Assembly (NCBI RefSeq): GCF_026586665.1
Contig: NZ_JAODIY010000001.1
Span: 310,001-374,000 of the forward strand
Direction: 5' to 3'
Length of the DNA stretch: 64,000 nt
Source: Halovenus rubra
GTDB taxonomy: Archaea; Halobacteriota; Halobacteria; Halobacteriales; Haloarculaceae
The notes under the pieces: generated by a model
The model's database searches: none
What the model saw: only the letters and a program-made list of their open reading frames with translations
Told to the model about the DNA's origin: nothing
In this document: positions 16,984 to 26,616 of the stretch, piece after piece
Layout of the letters: the number at the start of each line of letters is the position of its first letter
How positions within the stretch are numbered: position 1 is the first letter of the stretch
Position numbers and translations under genes: made by a program

Positions 16984-17721
16984 TTAATCAGCCTCTGCCT
17001 CGACCGACTCGTCACCCTCCAATCGCCGCTCGGCCTCGTCACGGTCTTCCGGGTAGCCTACGTCGACGCGCCACCCTTCCAGCCCAATCGCATCGATAGT
17101 CCGCCCGGACTGCAACAACAGGTCAACCGCATCGGATAGCTCGTACTCCTCGCGACCCGACGGTTGCACCAGATGACAGGCGTGGAAGATGGCGGGCGTG
17201 AACGTATAGAAGCCGGTCATCACGAGGTTCGACGGTGGGTCCTCGGGCTTTTCGAGGACTTCGATAATTTCGCCGTACTTGTTGGTGTCACAGACCCCGT
17301 AGCGACTGGCCTCCTCCCAGGGAACTTCCTCGACCAGAAACGCGGCGTCCGCGCGGTCCTCGCGGTGGCGACGCACCACGTCTTCCAGATTCGCCTGGAA
17401 GATATTATCTCCGAGCATCAGCATGAAGTCGTCGTCAACGTGGTCCTCGACGGTCAACAGCGCGTGGGCTAGCCCATCTTGCTCACGCTGGTGAGTGTAC
17501 GTAATCGGCACTCCTTCGAACTCGTCGCCGTAGTGTTCGATAATCGTCTCTTTCATGTAGCCGACGACGACGACCAACTGCTCGGCACCGTGTTCGACGA
17601 GTTGCTCGAAACAGTGGGTGAGAATTGGCTTATCCGCGACTTCGACCATCCCTTTGGGTTTGTCTTCGGTCAGCGGGCGGAGTCGGGTTCCTTCTCCCGC
17701 AGCGAGTACGACAGCGTCCAT
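16984..17721 (-). CDS. aglF: Glucose-1-phosphate uridylyl/thymidylyltransferase (AglF-like)
   Basis: The 245-residue enzyme joins a sugar-1-phosphate to a nucleotide, probably UTP to glucose-1-phosphate. It begins MDAVVLAAGEGTRLRPLTED with KPKGMVEVADKPILTHC, has LMLGDNIFQANLE near residue 100 (metal-binding Asp of the product site) and ends with an acidic tail. I chose ATG 17721 because the signature starts there; the frame is open 58 codons further, but that part looks unrelated and overlaps the divergent aglM promoter. Head-to-head pairing with aglM, which oxidises UDP-glucose, supports the AglF assignment: in Haloferax the two act together in making UDP-glucuronic acid for N-glycosylation. 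Confidence 0.92.
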   Translation of the reverse strand: MDAVVLAAGEGTRLRPLTEDKPKGMVEVADKPILTHCFEQLVEHGAEQLVVVVGYMKETIIEHYGDEFEGVPITYTHQREQDGLAHALLTVEDHVDDDFMLMLGDNIFQANLEDVVRRHREDRADAAFLVEEVPWEEASRYGVCDTNKYGEIIEVLEKPEDPPSNLVMTGFYTFTPAIFHACHLVQPSGREEYELSDAVDLLLQSGRTIDAIGLEGWRVDVGYPEDRDEAERRLEGDESVEAEAD

Positions 17722-17744
17722 GTGTACATATACTGCTTGAGTGA

Positions 17745-17860
17745 GTAAAATAAGCGTTGGGATGAACGCAGTGGCTATGGTCGTTTTCTTGCCGTTCTTA
17801 GCCAGCCTCACGATAGACACACCATCCCCGCTCCAACCACTAATACTGACGTTTAACAAC
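17745..17860. promoter_or_regulatory. Divergent aglF/aglM promoters
   Basis: TTATTTTAC on the minus strand (17745-17753) is centred 28 bases before the aglF ATG, and GTTTAACAA on the plus strand (17851-17859) is centred 27 bases before the aglM ATG. Both spacings predict leaderless transcripts. The 90 bases between the two boxes could hold a shared regulator site, but no clear dyad was found. Confidence 0.6.
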
Positions 17861-17881
17861 TCGCGGGTAGTCACCACCAGT

Positions 17882-19186
17882 ATGAACGTCAGCATCGTCG
17901 GCTCGGGCTACGTCGGGACGACAGTTGCGGCCTGTCTCGCTGACGCTGGCCACCGCGTCACGAACGTCGACATCGACGATTCGATTGTTAAAGCTATCAA
18001 TGACGGGGAGTCGCCTATCCACGAACCGGGGCTCGCCGACCTTCTCGCAGAACACGGCGGACACGGGGTCATTGCGACAACTGACTACGAGGACATCCTC
18101 GATACGGACCTCACGCTACTCGCTCTCCCGACCCCCTCAAACGAGGACGGAAGTATCGACACTTCTATTCTCGAAGCCGCCGCCGAAAGCCTCGGCGAGA
18201 CTCTCGCCGGAAAAGACGACTCCCATGTCGTCGTGGTCAAGAGCACGACTGTCCCGGGCGTCGTTGAGGAACGCATCGCTCCGACCATCGCCGAGGCCGC
18301 CGATGCCGAACTCGGCGTGGACATCCACGTCGCGACTAACCCCGAGTTTCTCCGAGAGGGCAGTGCCGTCGAAGATTTCCGCTCGCCGGACAGAATCGTC
18401 ATCGGGACGGACTCTGAGTTGGCAGGCAAGCGCCTCGACACGCTGTACGACCCGGTCATTGCGGCCGCCGAGGATGACGTTCCACTCGTCCACACGGGGA
18501 CCCGTGAAGCCATGATGATAAAGTACGCGAGCAACGCCTTCCTCGCCGCGAAGGTCAGCCTCATCAACGAACTCGGCGTCATCTGCAAGGCCTACGGTGT
18601 CGACAGCTACGAAGTCGCCGAGGCGCTGGGGTTTGATGACCGCATCGGCGCGAAGTTCCTTCGTTCCGGAGTCGGCTGGGGGGGTAGTTGCTTCCCGAAA
18701 GACACCGATGCGCTCGTCGCGGCCGCCCGCGACCGGGGAATCGACCCCATGGTCCTCGACGCTGTCAAAGAGCGTAACGACAGCCAACCAGCCCATCTCC
18801 TCGCCCTGCTTGACGAGCACGTCGACGTGGCAGGCAAGCGTGTTGCCGTGCTGGGTCTGTCGTTCAAACCCGGCACCGACGATACGCGTAACTCCCGAGC
18901 AGTTCCGGTTATCGAGAAGCTCCGAGACCGTGGCGCAGACATTATCGCCTACGACCCTGTCGCAGTCAAGGATATGCGCGAACGCTACCCTGAGGTCGAG
19001 TTTACAGCAGCAGACTCCGCTGGTGAGGCACTGGACGGTGCACACGCCGCACTCGTCGTGACAGAGTGGGATGAGTTCGCAGCACTCGACGAGGAGTTCG
19101 ACCGGATGGCAGAGCCTATCGTCGTTGACGGTCGTCGTATCATCTCTCGCCGGGACGGCATCGTCTATGAAGGAATTACCTGGTAG
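17882..19186 (+). CDS. aglM: UDP-glucose 6-dehydrogenase
   Basis: The 434-residue enzyme oxidises UDP-glucose twice with NAD to UDP-glucuronic acid. It starts [20 protein letters not shown] (GxGYVG NAD-binding loop), has [16 protein letters not shown] near residue 155, and the active-site motif [18 protein letters not shown] near residue 258 with catalytic Cys. The C-terminal UDP-binding domain includes [18 protein letters not shown] 17882 is chosen because the family starts there and a TATA box sits at the right distance; a longer frame exists upstream. It is of the usual length and completes the precursor set for the glycan island. Confidence 0.96.
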   Translation: MNVSIVGSGYVGTTVAACLADAGHRVTNVDIDDSIVKAINDGESPIHEPGLADLLAEHGGHGVIATTDYEDILDTDLTLLALPTPSNEDGSIDTSILEAAAESLGETLAGKDDSHVVVVKSTTVPGVVEERIAPTIAEAADAELGVDIHVATNPEFLREGSAVEDFRSPDRIVIGTDSELAGKRLDTLYDPVIAAAEDDVPLVHTGTREAMMIKYASNAFLAAKVSLINELGVICKAYGVDSYEVAEALGFDDRIGAKFLRSGVGWGGSCFPKDTDALVAAARDRGIDPMVLDAVKERNDSQPAHLLALLDEHVDVAGKRVAVLGLSFKPGTDDTRNSRAVPVIEKLRDRGADIIAYDPVAVKDMRERYPEVEFTAADSAGEALDGAHAALVVTEWDEFAALDEEFDRMAEPIVVDGRRIISRRDGIVYEGITW

Positions 19187-19236
19187 TCGCCGAGCCGGGT
19201 TGGTTCATCCTTCGCTTTCGCTCTTGGCGTTCGGGG

Positions 19237-21441
19237 TCACGCTTTTTCTTCGCTTGGCGTCACTCCGCCGTCGGTCCGGGCACACAGTCGCCGGGCGCGC
19301 TCGACGGTCCGCGCCGCCTCGTCGACTTGCACCGTGCCCGGGCTGTACACCGCCCGCTCGTATGTCTCGGTGAGGTCCCGGAGCGCGTCTTCGGTGTCGG
19401 ACTCGCCGGTCTCCTCGCTTTTGTCTCCGGCGTCAAGATATGCCCGATAGAACTCCCAGTGTGTAAGCGCCTGCCCGGTGTCTATCGTGGCTTCAAACTG
19501 TCGGCGGACCGCCGAATAGCTGGCCTCGATGGCGGATTCGGCGTCGCCGGATTCAAGCTGCGTCGTCGCGTGGTCGAACAGCGAGTCAAGTACGTTCGTC
19601 TCGCGCTCTGCCGACGGTTCCGGGTCACGAATCGTCCCATCGCCGCCCGGACCATCGTTATCAGGTCGCCGAGACAACCGGGCCGCTATCAGTACCAGTC
19701 CAAGCACACCTGCCCCCAGTACTGCCCCGGCCAGAAGGGCGTTTTCACCAACCACATTGAGTAGGGACGTGTCGTCGACAAGCGACCCACTACCACCCGG
19801 CCCACCACTACCACCCGGCTCATTGGGACCGGCGACCAATTCGAGCGTCACAATCGTGTCAGCTTGTGATGGACGGAGGTTCGACCCTGTGCCGTCGAAC
19901 GTCGTCCCTACTTGTACCTTCTCGCCGCCTTCGTCTGGCATGATTGGGTGTATCGTGGCGAAGCTGCCGTCGCTCTGGGTCCGCACGGTCCCGATGCGCT
20001 CACCGTCGAGCGTGATATCGACCGACTGTCCGCCGACTCCGAGGCCGTCGCTGGTCGTGAGTGCACCATTCACCTGCAGCGCGCTCCCGTTGAGTTGGGT
20101 GGCAGTCACCGACAGTGACGTGTTGGTCTCTTCGATGACAACCGTCTGTGTCTCCTCAACGCCTGCGAGCGCCCGCTCCGCGAAGGGAAGCGAAACCGAC
20201 AGCTCCTGTTCACCCGCGGGCACGCTCGCTGGTATTTCGATGGCGCGCTCGAACGACCCATCGCTGACTGGTATCGTCCCGAGTCTCTCCCCGCCGAGCG
20301 TGACCGCAATTGGAACGCCATCGACGGGTATTCCCTCGACACTGAGGTCGCCGCTGACAGTCACCGTCTCACCGAAGCTAACTCGCTCTGGAACGGATTG
20401 TACGTCCAGCGTCGGCTCGACCTGCATCACGGTGACGTCTACGTTGGTCTCGTCTCCTAGGTAGATAGAGTTTGGCTCGGGAACGTATGCAACCGGCAAC
20501 GTATCCGTGGACAGCGGCAGGTCGGTTGGCCGGTGTTCAAGACTGAACTCGCCGTCCGGCCCCGTCTCGACTCTGTGTGTTTTGTTGCCGACTGTCAGCC
20601 GTATCTCCTCGTCGGCGAGCGGTTCGCCGTCGACAGTCTGTATCTGTCCTGTCAGCACTGCCGGATCAAGAAAGGAGAGACGTTCGTTCGCGATGTCGAC
20701 CGACAGTTCGGTACTCTCAAATACCCGCGTGGCAATCTCGCTTGCTTCTGCTGTGCTCTCGTTCTGGAGTTGCTCGACTGTTGTCTGCACTTCCGAGAGA
20801 TCCTCTCCGGTAATCGATTCAACGCCAGCGAGCAACTCTTTGAGGTCGGCACTGACGTCTTCGATTCGATCGGCGAGGGCGACCAGTTCGCGGGCGAGTT
20901 CGCGGGCGCGCTCGGTGTTCCCGTTTTCGACGGCTTCTTCGTATGCGGCCCGCGTCTCCTCGAACTCTTGGCGGAGGTCGATGAGTTCCTCTTCTTTGTC
21001 GCGGGCGCTCCGCAGTGTCTCCTCTTTTTCCTCGGCGGTCGTGTTGCCGGCGTCACCAGCGACTTCGATGAACTGTTCGAGCCGTTTGTCGTAGTCGTCA
21101 CCGAGCACATTACGCGCGAGTTCGTACTGCCCCTCGCTAATCTGAATTGCCCCTCCACCCAGTTTGTCAGCTAACCGGCCCGACAGCCACGACCCAAGGG
21201 CCCCTTCGTCGCCCTCCCCGTCGCGGTCGTCGGGATTCCGGTGGCGCTCGGTCTCGTTGCCACTCCCGTCCGTATCGTTGAGTTGGAGGACAGCACTGCT
21301 TGGCCCAGGCAGGTCAGCCGACTGCTCCCCCGCTGTGTCTGTCTCCGTCGCCATCCCACTGTCGCCGCTACCCACCATCGGGAACCCGGCGACCATCACG
21401 GCAATCACGAGGCTAGCAACGACGAGGCGTTTCACATCCAC
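19237..21441 (-). CDS. Membrane-anchored surface protein with Ig-like repeats and C-terminal DUF4129-like domain
   Basis: The 734-residue protein has a signal peptide (VKRLVVASLVIAVMVAGFPM), a Thr/Asp-rich linker, a coiled coil rich in Glu/Arg (about residues 125-225), then beta-sandwich repeats with the same phrase twice (GGERLGTIPVSDGSF near residue 390 and DGERIGTVRTQSDGSF near 480). A glycine-rich hinge precedes one membrane helix (LLAGAVLGAGVLGLVLIAAR) near residue 570. The cytoplasmic tail resembles DUF4129, a domain found next to MoxR and DUF58 genes. This orientation places the repeats outside the cell. It is divergent from the DUF58 gene. The role is unknown, perhaps sensing or assembly of surface proteins. 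Confidence 0.85.
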   Translation of the reverse strand: MDVKRLVVASLVIAVMVAGFPMVGSGDSGMATETDTAGEQSADLPGPSSAVLQLNDTDGSGNETERHRNPDDRDGEGDEGALGSWLSGRLADKLGGGAIQISEGQYELARNVLGDDYDKRLEQFIEVAGDAGNTTAEEKEETLRSARDKEEELIDLRQEFEETRAAYEEAVENGNTERARELARELVALADRIEDVSADLKELLAGVESITGEDLSEVQTTVEQLQNESTAEASEIATRVFESTELSVDIANERLSFLDPAVLTGQIQTVDGEPLADEEIRLTVGNKTHRVETGPDGEFSLEHRPTDLPLSTDTLPVAYVPEPNSIYLGDETNVDVTVMQVEPTLDVQSVPERVSFGETVTVSGDLSVEGIPVDGVPIAVTLGGERLGTIPVSDGSFERAIEIPASVPAGEQELSVSLPFAERALAGVEETQTVVIEETNTSLSVTATQLNGSALQVNGALTTSDGLGVGGQSVDITLDGERIGTVRTQSDGSFATIHPIMPDEGGEKVQVGTTFDGTGSNLRPSQADTIVTLELVAGPNEPGGSGGPGGSGSLVDDTSLLNVVGENALLAGAVLGAGVLGLVLIAARLSRRPDNDGPGGDGTIRDPEPSAERETNVLDSLFDHATTQLESGDAESAIEASYSAVRRQFEATIDTGQALTHWEFYRAYLDAGDKSEETGESDTEDALRDLTETYERAVYSPGTVQVDEAARTVERARRLCARTDGGVTPSEEKA

Positions 21442-21520
21442 AGAGAGCAGGTGTCAGGTCAAAAATCTGTCTCCTGATACCAACCAATACATTCAACAGT
21501 ACGCCGAAAAATCACAGCAT

Positions 21521-22999
21521 ATGAAAGCCACGCGCCGGCTATGGGGGATTGCAGGGCTTGGTGCTGTACTCGCTGCCCTGGCGACGGTTCTCGGTCGCGC
21601 GTTCCCTCTCCTTGGAACGGTCTTTCTGAGCGCGTGGGTTCTCTCGCGGCAGTACCTGTTCTCTCGGGCGACCACCGGGCTCGTTTCGGCGCTCTCAGTG
21701 AATCAGGTGCCGGCGCGCACGCTAGTCCGGACCGACGAGACGACGACTGTCACGCTGAGTGCCACAGTCGACCGGCCGTCGAAACTCGCCTGTTTTATCC
21801 GGACTGGCCTGCCAGCCGCAACCGACGGTAAGGACGGAACTGTCGAGCTTGATCCGGGAGAGACGGCTGCCGAGACGACCGTCGACGTGCGCTGGCCGGT
21901 TGCCGGTCGCCACGAGTTTAGCCAGGCACACGTCACCGTCTCGGATGGCCTTTTCGAACAGACCGTTCCCGTCGGTGAGACAACAGCAGTGACAGTCCAG
22001 CCCCGCGGGCCGCGAAACGTCCACGTCGGCGAGGGGGGCGACCAGGCGCTGCTTGCCTACGGGGAACACGCCGCCGACCACCCGGGTTCGGGCGTCGAGC
22101 CAGCGGAACTGCGTGAGTACCTCCCGGGTGACTCGGCCAGCCGTATCGACTGGAACGCGACCGCCCGCCTCGACTCGCCGTATGTCCGTGAGTACGAAGC
22201 CGAAACCGATCAAGAAACGCTGCTGGTCGTCGACCACCGAAGCGCACTCGCGGCCGGCCCACCCGCAGAGACGAAATTAGCGTACCTCCGGGAGGTCGCC
22301 CTCGCGCTCGCCGACAGCGCAAAGCGACTCGACGACCCGCTTGGCATGGTATCGGTCGGCGACGAGGGCATCACCTCGCGGTTCGAACCGACGACGACGC
22401 CCAGCCACTACAACGCGATTCGTCGCACACTGTTAGACCTCGAACCCACTACAGACGCGCAGGCTGACCCGGTCAGCGATGGCTCCGTGACACTCGGAGG
22501 GCTCTCCCAGGTGAGTACTGTCCAGCGACCAATGGACGGTGCCCGACAGTCTCTCGTCGCACTCGAAGCTGGAGACGACCAGTTTAGCACAACGCTCCAG
22601 CCGTTCTACGATAGCCAGCAGTATTATCGGACACACTTGACGGACCAACCGCTGCTGGGTGCCGTACGGACGACACTCGCCAGGCGGTCTGGCCAGCAGG
22701 TTTCCATCATCTGTACCGACGATTCGGACCCACGGGAACTCCGCGAGACGGCGACGCTGGCGGCCCGAAACGGGGGGCAGGTGCTGCTCTTACTCGCGCC
22801 GACGGTGCTCTATGAAACCGGAACTGTCCGAGACCTCGAAGCCCGCTACGAGCGCTACGTTGCCTTCGAGGAACTCCGGCGCGAACTCTCACACCTCGAC
22901 CGTGTCACGGCCCTCGAAGTTGGACCGGGTGACCGGCTTGGTGCCGTCCTCGCTGCGGGTGGCACACAGCGTTCACCGGCCGGAGGTGGGCGCTCGTGA
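21521..22999 (+). CDS. DUF58 domain protein of the MoxR module
   Basis: A protein of about 492 residues starting MKATRRLWGIAGLGAVLAAL with one or two N-terminal membrane helices. Near residue 185 it has EPAELREYLPGDSASRIDWN followed by ATARLDSPYVREYEAETDQE, the hallmark of DUF58, and then LLVVDHRS, the strand of a von Willebrand A-like fold. DUF58 proteins work with MoxR AAA ATPases in the assembly of surface complexes. ATG 21521 was preferred because upstream codons in the frame lie inside the divergent promoter. It overlaps the following gene by 4 bases (GTGA). Confidence 0.9.
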   Translation: MKATRRLWGIAGLGAVLAALATVLGRAFPLLGTVFLSAWVLSRQYLFSRATTGLVSALSVNQVPARTLVRTDETTTVTLSATVDRPSKLACFIRTGLPAATDGKDGTVELDPGETAAETTVDVRWPVAGRHEFSQAHVTVSDGLFEQTVPVGETTAVTVQPRGPRNVHVGEGGDQALLAYGEHAADHPGSGVEPAELREYLPGDSASRIDWNATARLDSPYVREYEAETDQETLLVVDHRSALAAGPPAETKLAYLREVALALADSAKRLDDPLGMVSVGDEGITSRFEPTTTPSHYNAIRRTLLDLEPTTDAQADPVSDGSVTLGGLSQVSTVQRPMDGARQSLVALEAGDDQFSTTLQPFYDSQQYYRTHLTDQPLLGAVRTTLARRSGQQVSIICTDDSDPRELRETATLAARNGGQVLLLLAPTVLYETGTVRDLEARYERYVAFEELRRELSHLDRVTALEVGPGDRLGAVLAAGGTQRSPAGGGRS

Positions 23000-23589
23000 G
23001 CACTCCTCGCGAGCAATCGGACTCTGCGTCGACCCGACAGCCCGACAGCCGCCTTCCCCCGGTCTGGGGCGAGGACACGCAACTGGTGCCCGTGGCCGGC
23101 GGCCACACATGGCTGTCAGCGTTAGCCTGTCTCCTGTTTGTCGCCGCGCTATCGTTCCTTGCTGGCCCTGTTGGAGCGCTTGCCGGCATCGTCACCGCTG
23201 GCGTCTGGTATCTCCTCGGGTCGCCGTATGCCTTCGCGGCCGGGACAGTTCTGGCGGCCCCAACGGTGCCATCGCCGGTGACACTGTTGACGGTCACGCT
23301 CGTCGGTACACCTCTGCTCGTGCTGGTGCTCGCGCCTGTCGCGACCACGCCATATCCGACAGGATTCGCTGCCGTTGTCCTCGTCACGACCGGGTTACTT
23401 GCCGGGGGCATCTGGCTCCTCGCCGAGGCGTTGCCCATCTGGCTCCTCGCGCCCACCGTGTTGGGTATGCTTGGCGTGGCATCCTACGCGGGACACCGAT
23501 TCCTGCTTCTCCAACTCGGACTGGTGGACGATGGTACAGATGTTTCGACTGGAACTGACCCAACGACGATGATAGATAATGACAGCTGA
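22996..23589 (+). CDS. Small integral membrane protein of the MoxR module
   Basis: This 197-residue protein starts at GTG 22996, overlapping the DUF58 stop codon by 4 bases, which indicates translational coupling. After a polar head of about 38 residues it has four to five membrane helices (LSALACLLFVAALSFLAG, LLTVTLVGTPLLVLVLAPVA, LLAGGIWLLAEALPIWLL) and a short acidic tail. I recognise no family; similar proteins accompany DUF58 genes in haloarchaea. It overlaps the next gene by 11 bases. Confidence 0.85.
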   Translation: MSTPREQSDSASTRQPDSRLPPVWGEDTQLVPVAGGHTWLSALACLLFVAALSFLAGPVGALAGIVTAGVWYLLGSPYAFAAGTVLAAPTVPSPVTLLTVTLVGTPLLVLVLAPVATTPYPTGFAAVVLVTTGLLAGGIWLLAEALPIWLLAPTVLGMLGVASYAGHRFLLLQLGLVDDGTDVSTGTDPTTMIDNDS

Positions 23590-24484
23590 CGAGAGCGAAC
23601 CAATTGACGCGTCGACAACCACTCCAGAGAATAGCAGTACCACTGAGACAGTCCCCGCCCAAGAGGACAACCTCGACCTCGCCGCACGTGTCGAGCTTCT
23701 AGAGGAGGAAAACCGCCGGCTGCGGACCGAGTACGCACGCGCTAGACAGTCAAAGTACCGCCGCACTGCCTATGGGCTGTTTGCTGTCGGAGCTCTCACA
23801 CTGACTCTCGGCGTTCTCTTCTCGGAGGGGCAGGAGGTTCTGTTCGCACTCGGTGCGACCGGACTCTTTGGTGGTGTCCTCACGCTGTATCTGACACCTT
23901 CCCGGTTTGTCGCCGCGGACGTAACCGAGCGAGTCTACACCGCGGTGGCCGCGAACTACGCGGCGCTGGTCGAGAGTCTTGGACTCACCGAAACTGCAGT
24001 CTATCTCCCTGGTGAAAGCCGGGCCGCACATCTCTACGTGCCACAGTCTCCCGAGTACGACATTCCATCCCTCGAAGACGGCCCGTTCGTGACGGCACCC
24101 GACAGCAGGGGATTCCTGCTCGAAGCCACGGGGGCGTTGCTGTTTGAGGAGTTCGAGCGGGCATCAAGCGGGCCGGTCGCGACACAACCCGGGGAACTCG
24201 CTACACAGCTAGCCGAGGCTGTTGTCGAACAGTTCGAACTCGCCGATGCCATCAACGCAGAGCGTGACCCAACCGGCGGCCGGCTCACGTTCCGGGTGAC
24301 GGGCAGCACGCTTGGCGACCTCGACCGGCTCGATCATCCGTTGACATCCTTCCTCGCTGCCGGCTGCACGGTGGCTCTTGACCGACCAGTCACGCTGGAC
24401 GTGGACACAACAGACGAGCGGGCAGACTGGCTTGTTACGCTCCGCTGGGATGACGAGACAGAACAGGAAAACACCGGCCGCTGA
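23579..24484 (+). CDS. Membrane protein with coiled coil, third gene of the DUF58 operon
   Basis: The 301-residue protein begins with a Thr/Asp-rich head, then a coiled coil with leucine spacing (LAARVELLEEENRRLRTEYA) and two membrane helices (YGLFAVGALTLTLGVLFSEG, VLFALGATGLFGGVLTLYL). The remaining 200 residues are soluble and contain LEATGALLFEEFE. The function is unknown. The 11-base overlap with the gene before it, and the end only 3 bases from the convergent MoxR stop, show a compact module. Haloarchaeal databases list such proteins only as conserved. Confidence 0.83.
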   Translation: MTADESEPIDASTTTPENSSTTETVPAQEDNLDLAARVELLEEENRRLRTEYARARQSKYRRTAYGLFAVGALTLTLGVLFSEGQEVLFALGATGLFGGVLTLYLTPSRFVAADVTERVYTAVAANYAALVESLGLTETAVYLPGESRAAHLYVPQSPEYDIPSLEDGPFVTAPDSRGFLLEATGALLFEEFERASSGPVATQPGELATQLAEAVVEQFELADAINAERDPTGGRLTFRVTGSTLGDLDRLDHPLTSFLAAGCTVALDRPVTLDVDTTDERADWLVTLRWDDETEQENTGR

Positions 24485-24487
24485 GAA

Positions 24488-25498
24488 TCAATCGAGGCTG
24501 AGTTCCTCGGCCCCGGCACCCGACGGCTCGACATTTTGGAGGATGTCAGCCACGACGTCGGCCGGGGAGACATCGCTGAGGTCGGCTTCGGTGTTCAAGA
24601 CGAGACGGTGTGCGAGAATCGGTTCCGCGAGTGTCTTGATATCGTCCGGGATGACGTACTCCCGGCCATGGATTGTGGCCCGCGCTTTCGCGGAGTTAAG
24701 GAAAGCAAGCGTCGCGCGCGGCGAACTACCGTGTGAGATGTCTGGATGGGTTCGCGTCTCCTCGACAATATCGAGGATGTACTCGACCACTGGTGAGGCG
24801 ACGTGTACGTCTTTGACCGCCTCCCGTGCAGCGAGTACTGCCTGTTTATCGACGACCTGTGTCACGCGACCAGGGCCCAGCTCCGGGTCGTCGTCAAAGC
24901 GGTTGGCGAGTTCCCGCTCTACGTCCCGGTCGGGCAGGTCGATAGTCAACTTGAGTTGAAACCGGTCGCGCTGGGCTTCGGGGAGTTCGAACGTCCCCTC
25001 CATCTCGATTGGGTTCTGTGTGGCGATGACCATGAACGGCTCGGGCAGAGAGAGCGTCTCGCCGCGAATCGTGACGCTGCGTTCTTGCATCGCCTCCAGC
25101 AGTGCACTCTGGGTCTTGGGCGTCGCCCGATTGATTTCGTCGGCGACGACAACGTTCGAGAACACCGGGCCTCGCTGAAGTTCGAACTCTCCGGTGTGTT
25201 CGCGGTAGACGTACGTACCGGTGATGTCCGCCGGGAGGATATCGGGCGTCATCTGAACGCGGCTGTAGTCGAGACCTGAAACTTGAGCGAACAGGTTCGC
25301 CAGCGTTGTCTTTGCGACGCCGGGCACCCCTTCGAGCAGGATATGTCCCTGGGTCAACAGCCCGACCATGAGATGTTCGACAGCTCCCTCGTTCCCGACG
25401 AGAACTCGCTGCATCTCTGCTGAAACTGTCTCATACAACATCTTGGGGTCGCCGTCCCCGGTTCGCTGTCCGCCCGTGGTTGCGTCCTCCCGACTCAT
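24488..25498 (-). CDS. MoxR-type AAA+ ATPase
   Basis: This 336-residue AAA+ protein has Walker A LLEGVPGVAKTTLANLFA near residue 54, Walker B VVVADEINRATPKTQSALLE near 113, and sensor 1 region ATQNPIEMEGTFELPEAQRD, all typical of MoxR. A C-terminal lid (ARATIHGREYVIPDDIKTLA) follows. MoxR proteins act as chaperone-like motors together with DUF58/VWA partners. The gene is the last of a three-gene minus-strand operon; its ATG overlaps the stop of the DUF4350 gene by 4 bases. The DUF58 unit runs toward it on the other strand. Confidence 0.95.
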   Translation of the reverse strand: MSREDATTGGQRTGDGDPKMLYETVSAEMQRVLVGNEGAVEHLMVGLLTQGHILLEGVPGVAKTTLANLFAQVSGLDYSRVQMTPDILPADITGTYVYREHTGEFELQRGPVFSNVVVADEINRATPKTQSALLEAMQERSVTIRGETLSLPEPFMVIATQNPIEMEGTFELPEAQRDRFQLKLTIDLPDRDVERELANRFDDDPELGPGRVTQVVDKQAVLAAREAVKDVHVASPVVEYILDIVEETRTHPDISHGSSPRATLAFLNSAKARATIHGREYVIPDDIKTLAEPILAHRLVLNTEADLSDVSPADVVADILQNVEPSGAGAEELSLD

Positions 25499-26616
25499 TC
25501 TCGTTTACTCTCTTGCTCGGTGGTGCGGTTAAATGCTGTCACTATGCGATTGATTCGCTCCTCGTCCCAGTCGGGGTGCTGGCGTCGCAGGTATCGTGCC
25601 CGCTCGTCGGCACTCATCATCTGTCCGTCCGGGTCGGACCGTAGCCCGACTCGGCGTCGGACTTGCTGCCAGCCCGCAGTCCCCGTCAGCCGTCGCCCGA
25701 GGCGACGGAACTGCCCGCGAGACGCCGCGACGACGGCAGCGATGGCGACCCCTCCGAGGAGTACCTGCAACAGCGGTGTCTCACGAATGACCAGGAGCGT
25801 ACTCGTCAGCGGCGGCACGCTCTCGTGATGAGAGAGGTCAAAGACCACACGGTCGCTATCGGCGTACAGTTGTTCGAGGAAGACAGCGTTGTCTGACTCC
25901 CCAAGCATCGCGTTGATGGTGATGCTCGGGTCGCCCACCGCCACCACGTCGCCGGCACCGACTGACTCGATTGTCGCAACGGGATAACTCGCCAGTTCGT
26001 CCTCGTCGTCGAGTTCTGCGTCCGGTTCCTCGGCCAGATACGCAAACTCGCTGGTCCCAACAAGAACAGTCGCATTGCCCGGCTCGACGGCGGTCGCAAG
26101 GTTCAATGTCAGGCGGTCGACCCCCTCTGTGAGGGTGTGGTTCTCAACGGTCGTCGCCACGGGCATCTCGGGGCCCCGGAAGTAGTGCTGTTCATCCCGG
26201 AACACCCGGCCGTCGAAGCGGGCCTCGGCATCAATGTCTGAAAGCAGTGCGTTCCCGCTAGTCTCAAAGTTCTCGAAGACGACGACCGTGCCACCTCGCT
26301 CGGCGAACTGGCGAACCGCCGCGGCGGCCTGGTCGTCGTACTCCTCATCAGGTGCGATGACGAACGCGACCGCCTTATCCGGGTCGAGGTCTCCGTACTC
26401 GGCCGTGTCAGTGAGGAGGTCGAGGTTCCGGTCGGCGCCGATTTCCTCACGGAGGTCGCTCGTTCCCTCCCAAGTGGGGTTGTACAGCCCGAAAGCCGTC
26501 GTCGAGACGGTCGCCAGCACCACCAGTGCGACGAGTACGGTACAGCCAAGCGCAGCCAGCAACGCGCGCGGGAGGCTAACGTTCCAGCCCTCCGGGAGCC
26601 ACGATGCCCGGGCCAT
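25495..26616 (-). CDS. DUF4350-containing membrane protein
   Basis: The 373-residue protein has an N-terminal membrane helix (LLAALGCTVLVALVVLATVS), an outer domain with DPDKAVAFVIAPDEEYDD and FAERGGTVVVFENFETSGN, the DUF4350 region that resembles a glutamine-amidotransferase/GldG fold, a second helix near residue 285 (LLQVLLGGVAIAAVVAASRG), and a short basic/acidic tail with the phrase ERARYLRRQHPDWDEE. Such proteins accompany MoxR genes widely. It overlaps MoxR by 4 bases and begins directly after the small gene at 26617, so all three are one operon. Confidence 0.88.
   Translation of the reverse strand: MARASWLPEGWNVSLPRALLAALGCTVLVALVVLATVSTTAFGLYNPTWEGTSDLREEIGADRNLDLLTDTAEYGDLDPDKAVAFVIAPDEEYDDQAAAAVRQFAERGGTVVVFENFETSGNALLSDIDAEARFDGRVFRDEQHYFRGPEMPVATTVENHTLTEGVDRLTLNLATAVEPGNATVLVGTSEFAYLAEEPDAELDDEDELASYPVATIESVGAGDVVAVGDPSITINAMLGESDNAVFLEQLYADSDRVVFDLSHHESVPPLTSTLLVIRETPLLQVLLGGVAIAAVVAASRGQFRRLGRRLTGTAGWQQVRRRVGLRSDPDGQMMSADERARYLRRQHPDWDEERINRIVTAFNRTTEQESKRE

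Noticed and set aside
18137-19045. A 302-codon open frame on the minus strand opposite aglM
   Set aside because: It mirrors the GC-rich third-position pattern of aglM, has no recognisable domain, and aglM is certain.
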